In this document: positions 1-8,192 of the stretch, one piece after another | How positions within the stretch are numbered: the stretch's first letter is position 1 | Layout: the number at the start of each line of letters is the position of its first letter | Origin: Campylobacter sp. | GTDB lineage: Bacteria > Campylobacterota > Campylobacteria > Campylobacterales > Campylobacteraceae | Direction: 5' to 3' | Assembly (NCBI GenBank): GCA_024680445.1 | Contig: JAILCJ010000065.1 | Span: 1 to 20,077, forward strand | DNA: 20,077 nt | Program-made: the position numbers and the translations under genes | The notes under the pieces: model-generated | What the model was told of the DNA's origin: nothing | Seen by the model: the letters and a program-made list of their open reading frames with translations, nothing else | Databases searched by the model: none

Positions 1-39
1 GGCAAAAATAAGAATTTTTAAATTTAAAATAAGAAAAAA

Positions 40-51
40 ATCAAATTTGAT
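40..51. repeat. 12-bp palindrome ATCAAATTTGAT past the 3' end of the first methyltransferase gene
   Basis: The word is a perfect 12-bp palindrome lying three bases beyond the TAG stop of the minus-strand gene at 54-1595. In the direction of that gene it is followed by a run of seven T, so it could act as a weak terminator, but a stem made almost entirely of A:T pairs is poor. The same palindrome occurs at 8172-8183 and three times in the array at the right end of the window (19845, 19898 and 19961). Confidence 0.4.
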
Positions 52-53
52 AT

Positions 54-1595
54 CTAAAATTTTTCAAGAAAAAATGCGTTTTCCAAGCTTTCTTTGACTT
101 TTAAAACATATTCGTTTGCATCGCTGATATTTACATCTGTGTCAAATTCTTTTTGAAAGAGCAAGCGAAATTTTGTAACTATATCATCTATGCTATTTTT
201 GCCATCAAAAAGCAAGGCAACTTTTGCTCCCATGTCGTCTAGTTCGACTTTTTCGTTAAATTCGTTTGCCATTAAGATAACCGGTTTTTTGGTAGAGGCA
301 AAATAGCTAACATAGCCTACAACGCACTCTTTTAGCCTAGTTTTGCCAGCTTCATAACGCAAACACTGAAATTTTTTGCCAGTCAGTATGACATTTGAAT
401 TTGAGATTATGCTTAAAAATGCGTCCATGCCGTCTTGGCAAACCTTGCCGTCAAAATTTTTTAGCCCAACGCTTGAAGGATAAAGTTTCATAGCTTTTTT
501 ATAAAATTTTTCAAATTTAGAATTTAAAACTTCGTCTTTTATATAAAATTTGTCATCTTTTTGAGTGATTTTTGCAATGAAATTTATACCCACAAAGTCG
601 TCTATGCCGATTTGAATATCTTGTTCGCTATCGACATTTTCTTTGTGTACGATTATGCTTTTTCTAAACGAGCGATTTAGCATAAAATCACGCATTTGCT
701 CCCTATCGACCTTGCTTTTAAAATTTGCATTGATGTGATTATCGTATTTGCCTATGCCGATGCCGGGAAAAAATATATCGTCTAAACTTGCTTCGCTAAG
801 ATGAGATAACCCTAAAATTTTGAGTTTTTGTGCAAATTCATAAAAATACACCGCATCATTTGTTGGCTCCAAAAATTCATGCGAAATATAATAATCATTT
901 TTGCCCTCTTTTAAAATTTCATGCAAAAATTCAAGCTGAACTTTAAGCATATTTAGATTTGCGATATAAATTTCATCTTTGGCATAAGGCAAATTTGCTT
1001 TTACAAAGTCGGCAAAAAATTCAAGTTCATTTTTTGAAATTTCAAGTTTTCTCACGCCTTTTTTTTCTTTGCTAACAAAAAGCATAAAATCACGCATGAT
1101 ATCAAGCGAGTGCCAACCCGGATAGGTATTGTACGATACAAAGGCTACTCCGTGCGGTTTTAGTAAAATTTTAATCATAGCCAAAAGTGCGTTTTTAACA
1201 TTGTCTTTAACCCAGCTATAAAAGCCATGAGCGATGATATAATCAAATTTGCCAAGCAATTTTATATTTTCATCACTAAGCGAAAGTATGTCTTTTTGTA
1301 GCATTTGAAAATTTTTAACACCCATTTGTAAGGCGATCTCGTTTCCGATATTTACTTGGGTTTTTGATATGTCTATACCGATAACTTCGGCATCTTTGTT
1401 GTGTACGGCAAAGGGCAAGATATTACCACCATACGATCCGCCAATCTCTAAAACCCTAGCCGTTTTGGTTGGTGTTGGACGGGCTTTTAAAAATTTGGCT
1501 ATTGCATGCAGTCGTATAGGGGACGAATCGACAAAAGCAGCCGAAAAATACGGAAATTTATCGTAGTAATCCTTTACTTCTTTGTTCTGGCCCAT
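54..1595 (-). CDS. Class I SAM-dependent methyltransferase with regulatory domain, substrate unknown
   Basis: The N-terminal half is a Rossmann-fold SAM methyltransferase. The SAM-binding motif I is LEIGGSYGGN (residues 49-58), followed by the acidic strand GIDIS (73-77) and the family stretch FDYIIAHGFYSWV (117-129). In this family a helical 'methyltransferase regulatory domain' (about residues 200-300) and a C-terminal winged-helix-like part follow; the 513-residue length fits that arrangement. The substrate is not known; protein methylation has been suggested for relatives. The ATG at 1595 is preceded by AAAGGAT at a suitable distance and a -10-like TAGAAT. The gene stands alone, divergent from the antiporter gene, with 116 bp between the starts. 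I am confident of the family, not of the function. Confidence 0.85.
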   Translation of the reverse strand: MGQNKEVKDYYDKFPYFSAAFVDSSPIRLHAIAKFLKARPTPTKTARVLEIGGSYGGNILPFAVHNKDAEVIGIDISKTQVNIGNEIALQMGVKNFQMLQKDILSLSDENIKLLGKFDYIIAHGFYSWVKDNVKNALLAMIKILLKPHGVAFVSYNTYPGWHSLDIMRDFMLFVSKEKKGVRKLEISKNELEFFADFVKANLPYAKDEIYIANLNMLKVQLEFLHEILKEGKNDYYISHEFLEPTNDAVYFYEFAQKLKILGLSHLSEASLDDIFFPGIGIGKYDNHINANFKSKVDREQMRDFMLNRSFRKSIIVHKENVDSEQDIQIGIDDFVGINFIAKITQKDDKFYIKDEVLNSKFEKFYKKAMKLYPSSVGLKNFDGKVCQDGMDAFLSIISNSNVILTGKKFQCLRYEAGKTRLKECVVGYVSYFASTKKPVILMANEFNEKVELDDMGAKVALLFDGKNSIDDIVTKFRLLFQKEFDTDVNISDANEYVLKVKESLENAFFLEKF

Positions 1596-1620
1596 GCCAA
1601 TCCTTTGAATTTTTTGCGTT

Positions 1621-1626
1621 ATTCTA
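1621..1626 (-). promoter_or_regulatory. Candidate -10 box for the first methyltransferase gene
   Basis: TAGAAT on the minus strand lies 26 bases upstream of the ATG at 1595, with AAAGGAT as ribosome binding site in between. It differs from TATAAT at one base. The upstream side is T-rich with no recognisable -35, which is usual for sigma-70 promoters of Campylobacter. Confidence 0.45.
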
Positions 1627-1682
1627 GCTAAAAATCTAATAATTTGTAAATTTTCTTAATAAAAACAAAACTTTCATTATAG

Positions 1683-1688
1683 TATAAT
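1683..1688 (+). promoter_or_regulatory. Candidate -10 box (TATAAT) for the antiporter-cysQ unit
   Basis: A perfect TATAAT sits 23 bases before the TTG start at 1712, behind a long AT-rich stretch without a clear -35. The ribosome binding site AAAGGA (about 1701-1706) and the start follow directly, implying a short leader. The two divergent candidate -10 boxes are about 60 bp apart, so the two transcription units could influence each other. Confidence 0.6.
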
Positions 1689-1711
1689 CACGAAATTTTT
1701 AAAGGACGGTT

Positions 1712-2884
1712 TTGCAAGAAGGCACTTTATTAACACTTATAACTTTGGCTAGTATTATTTTCATATCTCCGTATTTTTCACGCCTTTTTAAGCTACCGAT
1801 CGCCCCTGTTGAGATAATTTTGGGCGTGATAGTTGGCAATGTTGGTTTTCTTACTCATTCGCCAGAATTTAAGCTAGTAAGCGATGTTGGCTTTTATTTT
1901 TTGATGTTTTTAGCTGGTATGGAAGTGGATATGCAAATGTTTTTGCAAATGTCAAGGCGAGTTGTGCGTTTAACCATAGCTTATCTTGCCTTGCTTTATA
2001 TTTTGGCAACCATTGTTACGGCAGTTTTTGGCTTGCATCCGCTTTTTATCATTATCATACCGATAATGAGCGTTGGAATGATTTTTGCCCTTATCAAAGA
2101 GCATGGCAGAGACAATGAGTGGTTAAATTTATCCATGCTTGTTGGATCTCTTGGCGAAGTGCTTAGTATAGTGTTGCTAACGATAGTTTCGGCGTATTTT
2201 AGTTTTGGCACCTTTGGAGAATTTTGGTTTAGCATCTTGTATCTTGTGATATTTTTGGGACTTAGCATACTCGGTTTTAAACTGCTTGATGTGCTATTTT
2301 GGTGGCTACCCTCCCTTAAAGTCGTGCTTATGCCAGAATACGATAAAAACGAAAAAGATGTGCGACTAAGTATAGCCTTATTTTTGTTTATAATCGCAAC
2401 CATGGTTTATTTGCGTTTAGAAGTTGCCTTTGGGGCCTTCGTGGCAGGCATGTTTATAGCGACTTTTTTCGATCACAAAACAGATTTGCCACAAAAACTC
2501 GGTAACTTCGGTTTTGGCTTTTTGGTGCCTATCTTTTTTATTTATATAGGTTCAACTCTAAAACTTGAAAAAATACTAGACCTTGAAATTATAAAAACAA
2601 CCTTTTTCATAATAATTTGCATGATAGTTTGCCGTTTTATAAGTAGTTTGATCTTTATAAATTACCTAAAACTCAAAGCCACTTTGCTTTATGCTTTATC
2701 GCACTGCATGCCTTTAACTTTGTTAGTTGCTGCCGCTACTATCGCTTATAAATCAGGAAATATAGACGAAAGTTATTATTCGTCTTTTATCTTAGCAAGT
2801 CTTTTTGAGGCTGTTTTTGCTATGATTATGATCAAAATTGTATTAAATTTGCAAAAAAGGAGACAAAATGAAATTCTATCTTGA
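1712..2884 (+). CDS. CPA2-type cation/proton antiporter (KefB/NapA-like membrane part)
   Basis: The 390-residue protein is strongly hydrophobic throughout, compatible with about 12 membrane helices of the sodium/hydrogen exchanger fold. Family-like stretches are LPIAPVEIILGVIVG (residues 28-42), SDVGFYFLMFLAGMEVD (57-73) and, later, FGAFVAGMFIATFF followed by VPIFFIYIGS. It probably exchanges Na+ or K+ for H+ across the inner membrane; the ion cannot be read from the sequence. There is no C-terminal KTN/RCK nucleotide-binding domain, unlike KefB/KefC. Helix 5, where relatives have an ND, DD or QD pair, appears to read GSLGEV (145-150) with Glu149. The TTG start is chosen because AAAGGA and TATAAT sit directly upstream. 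The 3' end overlaps cysQ by 17 bases, so the two are co-transcribed. Confidence 0.8.
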   Translation: MQEGTLLTLITLASIIFISPYFSRLFKLPIAPVEIILGVIVGNVGFLTHSPEFKLVSDVGFYFLMFLAGMEVDMQMFLQMSRRVVRLTIAYLALLYILATIVTAVFGLHPLFIIIIPIMSVGMIFALIKEHGRDNEWLNLSMLVGSLGEVLSIVLLTIVSAYFSFGTFGEFWFSILYLVIFLGLSILGFKLLDVLFWWLPSLKVVLMPEYDKNEKDVRLSIALFLFIIATMVYLRLEVAFGAFVAGMFIATFFDHKTDLPQKLGNFGFGFLVPIFFIYIGSTLKLEKILDLEIIKTTFFIIICMIVCRFISSLIFINYLKLKATLLYALSHCMPLTLLVAAATIAYKSGNIDESYYSSFILASLFEAVFAMIMIKIVLNLQKRRQNEILS

Positions 2885-3668
2885 ACTAGCCAAAGAAGCT
2901 GCCATAAAGGCGTCTTTGGAGATAAAAAAACACTATGATGATTTTGAATCTTGGCAAAAAAGTGATAAATCCCCAGTTACAAGTGCCGATCTTGCCGCAA
3001 ATCAAGTTATTATTCAAAATTTAGAGCCAAGTGGCTTTAAAATTTGCTCCGAAGAACGAATTTTAAATTATGATGAGTTAAAAAATGAAGATTATTTTTG
3101 GGTGGTTGATCCCCTTGACGGGACAAAAAATTTTATCCGCCGAGACGGAGGATTTAGCGTTTGTATAGCCTTAGTAAAAAACGACACCCCAGTGCTTGGC
3201 GTTATCATGATACCACAAAGCAATGAGATTTTTTACAATGATAATAACACGGTTTATAAAGAAATTTACGCCGATGGAATTTTAAGCCAAAAACAAAATT
3301 TATGCGAAGCAAAAAAAGAAAATTTCGGCAAAATTTACATAGGCGCACACAAGGCATCGCCAGCCGCCGAGGCCTTGTCAAAAGAATTTGGCTTTGAAAT
3401 AATTCGTGTTGGTTCTGCTATAAAATATTGCCGAATTTGCGAAGGTGGCGGAATTTACGTTAGATTCTATCCAAGTTCGCTTTGGGATAATGCAGCAGGA
3501 GAAGCCTTGTTAAGAACAGCTGGTGGCGAAGTACTTAGCGTAAAAGATAAAAAGCCTATTGACTATAGTACAAAAAATGGCTTAATATGCCCAAATTTCA
3601 TAGCCATAGGAAAAGAATTGCTCGATCAAAAAGATAAAATTTGTAGTATTCTTGAAAAGATTGATTAA
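2868..3668 (+). CDS. cysQ: 3'(2'),5'-bisphosphate nucleotidase CysQ
   Basis: This is an inositol-monophosphatase-superfamily enzyme. It likely converts the 3'-phosphoadenosine 5'-phosphate left over from sulfate assimilation or phosphopantetheine transfer to AMP. The metal-binding motifs are present in order: SEE (residues 61-63), DPLDGTKNF (81-89) and WDNAAGEALL (206-215). PVTSADLAAN (36-45) is typical of the CysQ branch. At 266 residues it has the usual full length. The ATG at 2868 has AAGGAG a few bases upstream and lies inside the last codons of the antiporter gene, which points to translational coupling. An inositol monophosphatase of other specificity cannot be excluded, but the CysQ-like N-terminus makes the nucleotidase more likely. 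Confidence 0.88.
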   Translation: MKFYLELAKEAAIKASLEIKKHYDDFESWQKSDKSPVTSADLAANQVIIQNLEPSGFKICSEERILNYDELKNEDYFWVVDPLDGTKNFIRRDGGFSVCIALVKNDTPVLGVIMIPQSNEIFYNDNNTVYKEIYADGILSQKQNLCEAKKENFGKIYIGAHKASPAAEALSKEFGFEIIRVGSAIKYCRICEGGGIYVRFYPSSLWDNAAGEALLRTAGGEVLSVKDKKPIDYSTKNGLICPNFIAIGKELLDQKDKICSILEKID

Positions 3669-3675
3669 AAATTAG

Positions 3676-3706
3676 AAATTTGCCAAAAATTAATTTTGGC
3701 AAATTT
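3676..3706. terminator. Bidirectional intrinsic terminator between cysQ and the D12 methyltransferase
   Basis: A perfect 13-bp stem (AAATTTGCCAAAA at 3676-3688 and its complement at 3694-3706) closes a five-base loop. It begins eight bases after the cysQ stop and is followed on the plus strand by a T-rich run. On the minus strand it overlaps the original TAA stop (3706-3708) of the methyltransferase reading frame. It can serve both converging transcription units. Confidence 0.8.
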
Positions 3707-4800
3707 TATATTTTTTCTAAGACATAAAGATATTCGTTTACATAAATACTTCTGGTTTTTAGGTTTCTGCTGGCACGAAATGTGTTGTATCTTTGCTCGA
3801 AAAGTTGCAGTTTGCCAAGGTGTTTGAGATTTGCTGCAAAATCTGCCTAACTTATAAAACCTGCGGAGTGAAACGATATAAGCACGATTTTTGCTTTTAA
3901 TTTATTAATCAAGTCAAAAAATGCCTCCCCAGCCTTTGCCTTTTGGTTATAAACCGAGCGATTCCAATCTGTGCTAATGCCTGCAACTTTTGAAATTTTT
4001 TCTGGTTTTTTGTATCTTGCGATAAGGTTTAGCATAAAATAATTTGAACCATAAGGGTGTTGGTTATAAGGCGGATCAAGGTAGATAATATCTAGCTTGT
4101 CAAGCTCGTTAACTAAGCGATTTGCGTCCATGTCATATACCGAATAGGGCACATTGAAATTTGAAAAAACTGGCAAAGGCAGTTTTATCTCGCCCAAAAT
4201 TCGTTTTAAGGCGTTTCGTCCTTCGCCCCCAAATTGTCCGATATTTTGCCTATTTTTGTAAAAACCTTTGAAAACTCCCCCTGTGTTTGCGTGCGTGCTA
4301 GCCTCGTAAAGCAAGGGTGCTATGAAAAATTTTTGCATGTCTGGATGAAGTTTTTTTATCTCTCTCATCACAGAATCTATAAAAATCGCATTTTTTCTCG
4401 TGTAAAACACCCTTTCGTTTGCTTGTATGTCAAGGTCGTCTTTTGGTGCGTAAAGTTCGGTGATAAAACCCGGTTGTAGATCTTGTCTAACTCGTCTTAA
4501 AAACGCTCGAAAAGACGCCTTTAAATGCTCTTTAAACTCTTCATCTGCGTTGTAAAGATAGCAGTCATTTACTATCTTTGAATAAAGTTCTAAATCGTTT
4601 GCAACTATGTAATTTGCGTGTTGTTTTAGGTATCTTGAAACTATGCCAGAGCCTGCAAATAAATCCCCAACGCTAAATTTGTCTTTGTTTAAAGCATCCT
4701 TTGCATAGCTCACGCCTTGCTCGATCAGCCCAAGCAAGGCACGTTTGTTGCCTATGTAGGTTAAAATTTGGTTTTTTAAATAAAGCGGATTCTCGTTCAT
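3706..4800 (-). pseudogene. D12-class (alpha) adenine-N6 DNA methyltransferase interrupted by an in-frame TAG
   Basis: The N-terminal 317 codons (4800 down to 3850) encode an alpha-class adenine methyltransferase: TYIGNKRALL (14-23), SAM-binding DLFAGSGIVSRYLK (46-59) and catalytic DPPYNQHPYGSNYF (242-255). The frame stops at TAG (3849-3847) directly after SFHSAGFIS. In the same frame, 46 further codons run to TAA at 3706-3708. They encode the expected C-terminus of this subfamily, with GKLQLFEQRYNTFRASRNL and NEYLYVLEKI. The intact protein would have been 364 residues. No length change is involved, so this is a nonsense mutation (relatives commonly have Tyr after GFIS) or a base-calling error. 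The start ATG overlaps the serC stop by one base (TGATG), indicating coupling. No restriction enzyme gene is adjacent. The truncated product keeps the catalytic motifs but lacks the conserved tail. Confidence 0.85.
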
Positions 4801-5879
4801 CAGCCGTGTTTTTTCGCAAATTCTGCCATAAAATCAGCCAAAATTTTAGCGTCCTCGATACTAACTGCATTATAAAGTGAAGCCCTGATACCACCGAGCA
4901 AACGGTGACCTTTAAGACCAAGCATATTTTTATCCAAGGCGTCTTGAACAAATTTAGCCTCCAAATCCTCGCCTTTTGCTATGTTAAAGCTGATATTCAT
5001 AGGCGATCTGTCGGCTTTTTGTGCGTGTCCTAGATAAAAACCGCCAGAATTATCTATGGCGTCATAAACAAGTTTTGCTTTTTGTTCGTTTCGTGCTTGA
5101 ACGGCTTTTAAACCGCCAAGATCCAAAAGCCATTGCATAGTCAAATTTAGCATATAAATGCCAAAAGTTGGCGGTGTGTTGTAAAGGGATTTTGCGTCTG
5201 CGTGGGTTTTATAACGTAAAAAAGTTGGAACATTTTGCGTCCAGACACGATCTATCAAGTCTTTGCGGATTATAACTATGGTTACGCCACTTGGCCCTGC
5301 ATTTTTTTGTGCTCCGCCGTAAATCATGCCTATATCGCTAAAATCAAGCGGTCTTGAAAAAAAGTCACTAGATGAATCTACGACTAGCGGTGCCTTGCTT
5401 TTTGGCAAAGTTTGATACTGTGTGCCATAAATGGTATTGTTCGAGCAAATGTAGCAATAATCGGCATCGCCACTAAAATTTACTTGCGGTATGCGATCAA
5501 ATTTACTATCTTCGCTAGTGGCAACGACTTCGACATTTACGCCCATTAGTTTTGCTTCTTTTATGGCTTTGTTCGTCCAAACGCCCGTGTTTGCGTATTG
5601 TGCTACGCCGCCTTTAAAAAGATTGTAAGGCACCATGGCAAATTGCAAATGTGCTCCGCCTTGCAAAAATAAAATTTCGTATTCGTCGCCGATACCGTAA
5701 AGTTTGCGTATCTTATCCATGGCTCCAAAATGCACTTCTTCGTAGGTTTTTGAGCGGTGGCTTATCTCCATGACAGACGCACCAAAGCCGTTAAAATCGA
5801 CAAATTCGGCTTGTGCTTTTTGTAAAACTTCAAGTGGTAAACCAGTTGGGCCCGCACTAAAATTTATCTTTCTTTTCAT
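4800..5879 (-). CDS. serC: Phosphoserine aminotransferase SerC
   Basis: SerC is the cytoplasmic PLP enzyme that converts 3-phosphohydroxypyruvate and glutamate to phosphoserine in serine synthesis. In many bacteria it also acts in pyridoxal phosphate synthesis. It opens with [11 protein letters not shown] (5-15) and has GGAHLQFAM (74-82), [10 protein letters not shown] (146-155) and VVDSSSDF (166-173). The Schiff-base lysine lies in [12 protein letters not shown] (Lys192). The 359-residue length is normal. AGGAGT lies a few bases before the ATG, in the eight-base gap after xseA. The gene follows xseA as in C. jejuni; the broken methyltransferase is attached to its 3' end. Confidence 0.96.
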   Translation of the reverse strand: MKRKINFSAGPTGLPLEVLQKAQAEFVDFNGFGASVMEISHRSKTYEEVHFGAMDKIRKLYGIGDEYEILFLQGGAHLQFAMVPYNLFKGGVAQYANTGVWTNKAIKEAKLMGVNVEVVATSEDSKFDRIPQVNFSGDADYCYICSNNTIYGTQYQTLPKSKAPLVVDSSSDFFSRPLDFSDIGMIYGGAQKNAGPSGVTIVIIRKDLIDRVWTQNVPTFLRYKTHADAKSLYNTPPTFGIYMLNLTMQWLLDLGGLKAVQARNEQKAKLVYDAIDNSGGFYLGHAQKADRSPMNISFNIAKGEDLEAKFVQDALDKNMLGLKGHRLLGGIRASLYNAVSIEDAKILADFMAEFAKKHG

Positions 5880-5887
5880 TTTTACTC

Positions 5888-7054
5888 CTATTTTGTTATT
5901 ACGGCGTTTCTTATGCCGTCTTGTTTTATAATGCTTATTTCATCGCCGATTTTTAGCTCCATAAGATCGGCGTTTTTGCCGTTTATGTGAATTTGAGCCA
6001 AATCCTTGGTGCTTTCAAAAAATTTCGCCTTTGCGTCAAAGGCAATTTGCAATCTATCTAAATGCAATTTTAATTTTGTAAATTTGTTTTTTAAAGCTAT
6101 ATCTAATCTTTCGCCAAGCACCTTAGTTTCGTTTACAACAAGGTCTATTCTAGCCTTTAAAGCCATGGGTGAAAATTTGGATCCAAGCATGTTTAATTTG
6201 TATGATAAAGTTTCGATTTTTTGCTTGATGTTTTTATCAAATTTGTCATCAAGTTCATCGAGATATTGAAAAATGGCGTTTTCATCTGGTAAAAGTTCTG
6301 CCATGGCAGCGCTTGGTGTTGGAGCTCGATAATCAGCCACAAAATCGCTTATAACATAGTCTATCTCGTGTCCGATAGCACTGATAATAGGGGTTTTACA
6401 AGCAAAAATTTGCCTAGCCAAATTTTCATCATTAAAGCACCACAGATCCTCTCTGCTTCCGCCTCCACGTGCCAAAACTATCACATCTACGCCAAAATTA
6501 TCGGCTTTTTGCAAGGCATTGATGAGAGAAGCAGGGGCGTTGGCACCTTGTGTTAAAGCGTCAAAGATAAAAATTTTACTTGCCTTCCAGCGACTTTGAG
6601 TAATGCGAAGCATATCTTGCAAGGCAGCCGAAGTTGCCGAAGTTACAAGGGCTATGCGTTTGGCAAAAAGCGGTAGTTGTTTTTTGTAAGAAGGTTCAAA
6701 AAGCCCTTCTTTGGCTAGTTTTTCTTTGAGTTGTTTAAATGCGACTTCGAGTTCGCCTTCACCGCTGACATTAAGAGTTTGGGCTATGAGTTGATAGCTA
6801 CCAGATGGGCCATATATCGAAATTTTGCCGTAAATTACGACGCTCATGCCGTCTTTTACTTCAAAGCGAAGTTTGGTATTATTTAAGCGGTACATAACCG
6901 TACTTATAGCTGATTTTTCATCTTTTAACGTAAAATACCAGTGCCCCGAACCATGTTTTGTAAGGCGTGAAATTTCGCCACTAACTTCGACAAAACCGAT
7001 ATTTGCTTCTAGCAAAGCCTTTGCTTTTTCATTTAAATCGCTAACACTTAGCAT
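5888..7054 (-). CDS. xseA: Exodeoxyribonuclease VII large subunit XseA
   Basis: XseA is the catalytic subunit of exonuclease VII, which degrades single-stranded DNA in repair and recombination. An N-terminal OB-fold (about 1-100, with [20 protein letters not shown]) is followed by the nuclease core: [19 protein letters not shown] (133-151), [12 protein letters not shown] (194-205), SAIGHEIDY (225-233) and [15 protein letters not shown] (241-255). The C-terminal third is helical. At 388 residues it is slightly shorter than the E. coli protein. No xseB is visible in the window, so the small subunit must be encoded elsewhere. The start lies inside the last codons of the upstream methyltransferase (14-base overlap), with AAGGA about five bases before the ATG. 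Confidence 0.95.
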   Translation of the reverse strand: MLSVSDLNEKAKALLEANIGFVEVSGEISRLTKHGSGHWYFTLKDEKSAISTVMYRLNNTKLRFEVKDGMSVVIYGKISIYGPSGSYQLIAQTLNVSGEGELEVAFKQLKEKLAKEGLFEPSYKKQLPLFAKRIALVTSATSAALQDMLRITQSRWKASKIFIFDALTQGANAPASLINALQKADNFGVDVIVLARGGGSREDLWCFNDENLARQIFACKTPIISAIGHEIDYVISDFVADYRAPTPSAAMAELLPDENAIFQYLDELDDKFDKNIKQKIETLSYKLNMLGSKFSPMALKARIDLVVNETKVLGERLDIALKNKFTKLKLHLDRLQIAFDAKAKFFESTKDLAQIHINGKNADLMELKIGDEISIIKQDGIRNAVITK

Positions 7055-8153
7055 ATTTATCCTTGCGGTATTTTTCTCTTATCAAATTTATGCTGATTTT
7101 TTTGCCCTCTCTTAGCACTTGCCAGTATTCAAAGCCGTTTAATCTGCTAGATTTTGCCTCTTTAAAAATGGCGGCAAGGCTGTGCATATCGTAGTTTTTG
7201 TTTTGAAAATTTAATTTGCCGTTTTTGTCTAAAATAGCGAATTTATCGCTGTTTTTAAGATAAAATTTTTCATCGTTTTTAAAATACCCAGCCTCTATCA
7301 TTTCGCCCATGCTTACCTTTGGTGGCTTTTCATCAAATTTGGCTTTACATATATCGTCATCATCAAATTTGATATTTTCAAGCCTTTTTTTAGCAAATTT
7401 GATATATTTTTCGTCTTTTTCTATCATTATAAAATTTCGTCCAAGTTTTTTTGCCGCCGCCGCTGTTGTCATGGTTCCGCCAAAAGGATCAAGCACGGTG
7501 TCGCCGAGTTTTGAGCTAATGGCTATGATACGATAAAGCAAGGCTAGGGGTTTTTGCGTGGAGTGAAGTTTCGCTCCGTTTTCATCTTTTAAACGTTCGT
7601 TTCCGCTGCAAAGCGTAAATTTCCAAACCGAACCTAACTGTTTTCTTTCGCCCTTATCGAAATTTAAGACATTTTCTTTGTTTAACTCTTTTGCGGTTTT
7701 GTAGTTAAATGTAAATTTTGCTTTTTTATCTTTGCACGCCCAAATAAGCGTTTCGTGCGAATTATTTAGCCTTGTTCCCATAAAATTTGGCGTTGGATTG
7801 CTTTTTTGCCAAATGACATCATTTATAAACCAAAATCCAAGCTCTTGCATAAGTCCGCCAAGGCTATAAATGCACTGCATACCGCCGATGAGCCAAAATG
7901 AGCCGTTTGGCTTTAAAACTCTCTTGCACTCGCTAAGCCACTCACGGCTAAATTTGATATATTCATCATCGTTTTTAAAATCTCTGTCCCACTCATCATC
8001 ACAGCCGTCAAATTCGCCACCTTCTGGACGATTTAAAACTCCGTCTACTCGCATCCAGTATGGTGGATCGGCAAAAATTAGATCTATGCTATCATCTGGC
8101 AATCTTTTTAAAATTTCGCGACAATCGCCCTTTAAAATTTGATTTTTTAGCAT
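7041..8153 (-). CDS. Beta-class DNA methyltransferase, CcrM/HinfI-like, with C-terminal RAMA-type domain
   Basis: The motif order is that of beta-class amino-methyltransferases: the catalytic motif IADPPYWMR-like FADPPYWMR (27-35) comes first, then HSTQKPLALL (197-206) and the SAM motif LDPFGGTMTTAAAAKKLGR (221-239). The C-terminal 90 residues (about 280-366) resemble the extra domain of CcrM and HinfI methyltransferases, including HSLAAIFKEAKSSRLNGFEY (324-343) and a final DNA-contact-like helix. By that resemblance the target could be GANTC with adenine-N6 methylation, but this is inference. Motif I has Met where relatives usually have the second Gly of GTGTT or GSGTT. No restriction partner is adjacent, so it looks like an orphan regulator or remnant. 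No clear ribosome binding site precedes the ATG. The gene lies between ubiE and xseA, which adjoin in C. jejuni. Confidence 0.85.
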   Translation of the reverse strand: MLKNQILKGDCREILKRLPDDSIDLIFADPPYWMRVDGVLNRPEGGEFDGCDDEWDRDFKNDDEYIKFSREWLSECKRVLKPNGSFWLIGGMQCIYSLGGLMQELGFWFINDVIWQKSNPTPNFMGTRLNNSHETLIWACKDKKAKFTFNYKTAKELNKENVLNFDKGERKQLGSVWKFTLCSGNERLKDENGAKLHSTQKPLALLYRIIAISSKLGDTVLDPFGGTMTTAAAAKKLGRNFIMIEKDEKYIKFAKKRLENIKFDDDDICKAKFDEKPPKVSMGEMIEAGYFKNDEKFYLKNSDKFAILDKNGKLNFQNKNYDMHSLAAIFKEAKSSRLNGFEYWQVLREGKKISINLIREKYRKDKYAKC

Positions 8154-8171
8154 TTAAAAACCCGATGATTT

Positions 8172-8183
8172 ATCAAATTTGAT
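8172..8183. repeat. Palindrome ATCAAATTTGAT between ubiE and the beta-class methyltransferase
   Basis: In the 39-bp gap between the ubiE stop and the ATG at 8153, the perfect palindrome ATCAAATTTGAT occupies the centre. It is identical to three copies in the right-end array and to the copy at 40-51. It could be an operator or simply an example of a word common in this genome; nothing here distinguishes these. Confidence 0.45.
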
Positions 8184-8192
8184 CTTGAAAAA

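Noticed and set aside
1369..2403. Plus-strand frame at 1369-1566 and minus-strand frame at 1996-2403
   Set aside because: Both are shadows of the methyltransferase and antiporter genes, without ribosome binding sites or family motifs.
3847..3849. Slipped-strand phase variation as the cause of the methyltransferase stop
   Set aside because: The downstream tail is in the same frame and no homopolymer is at the site, so a base substitution explains it.
4673..4951. 92-codon minus-strand frame across the serC-methyltransferase junction
   Set aside because: It overlaps two well-supported genes in another frame and its translation resembles no family.
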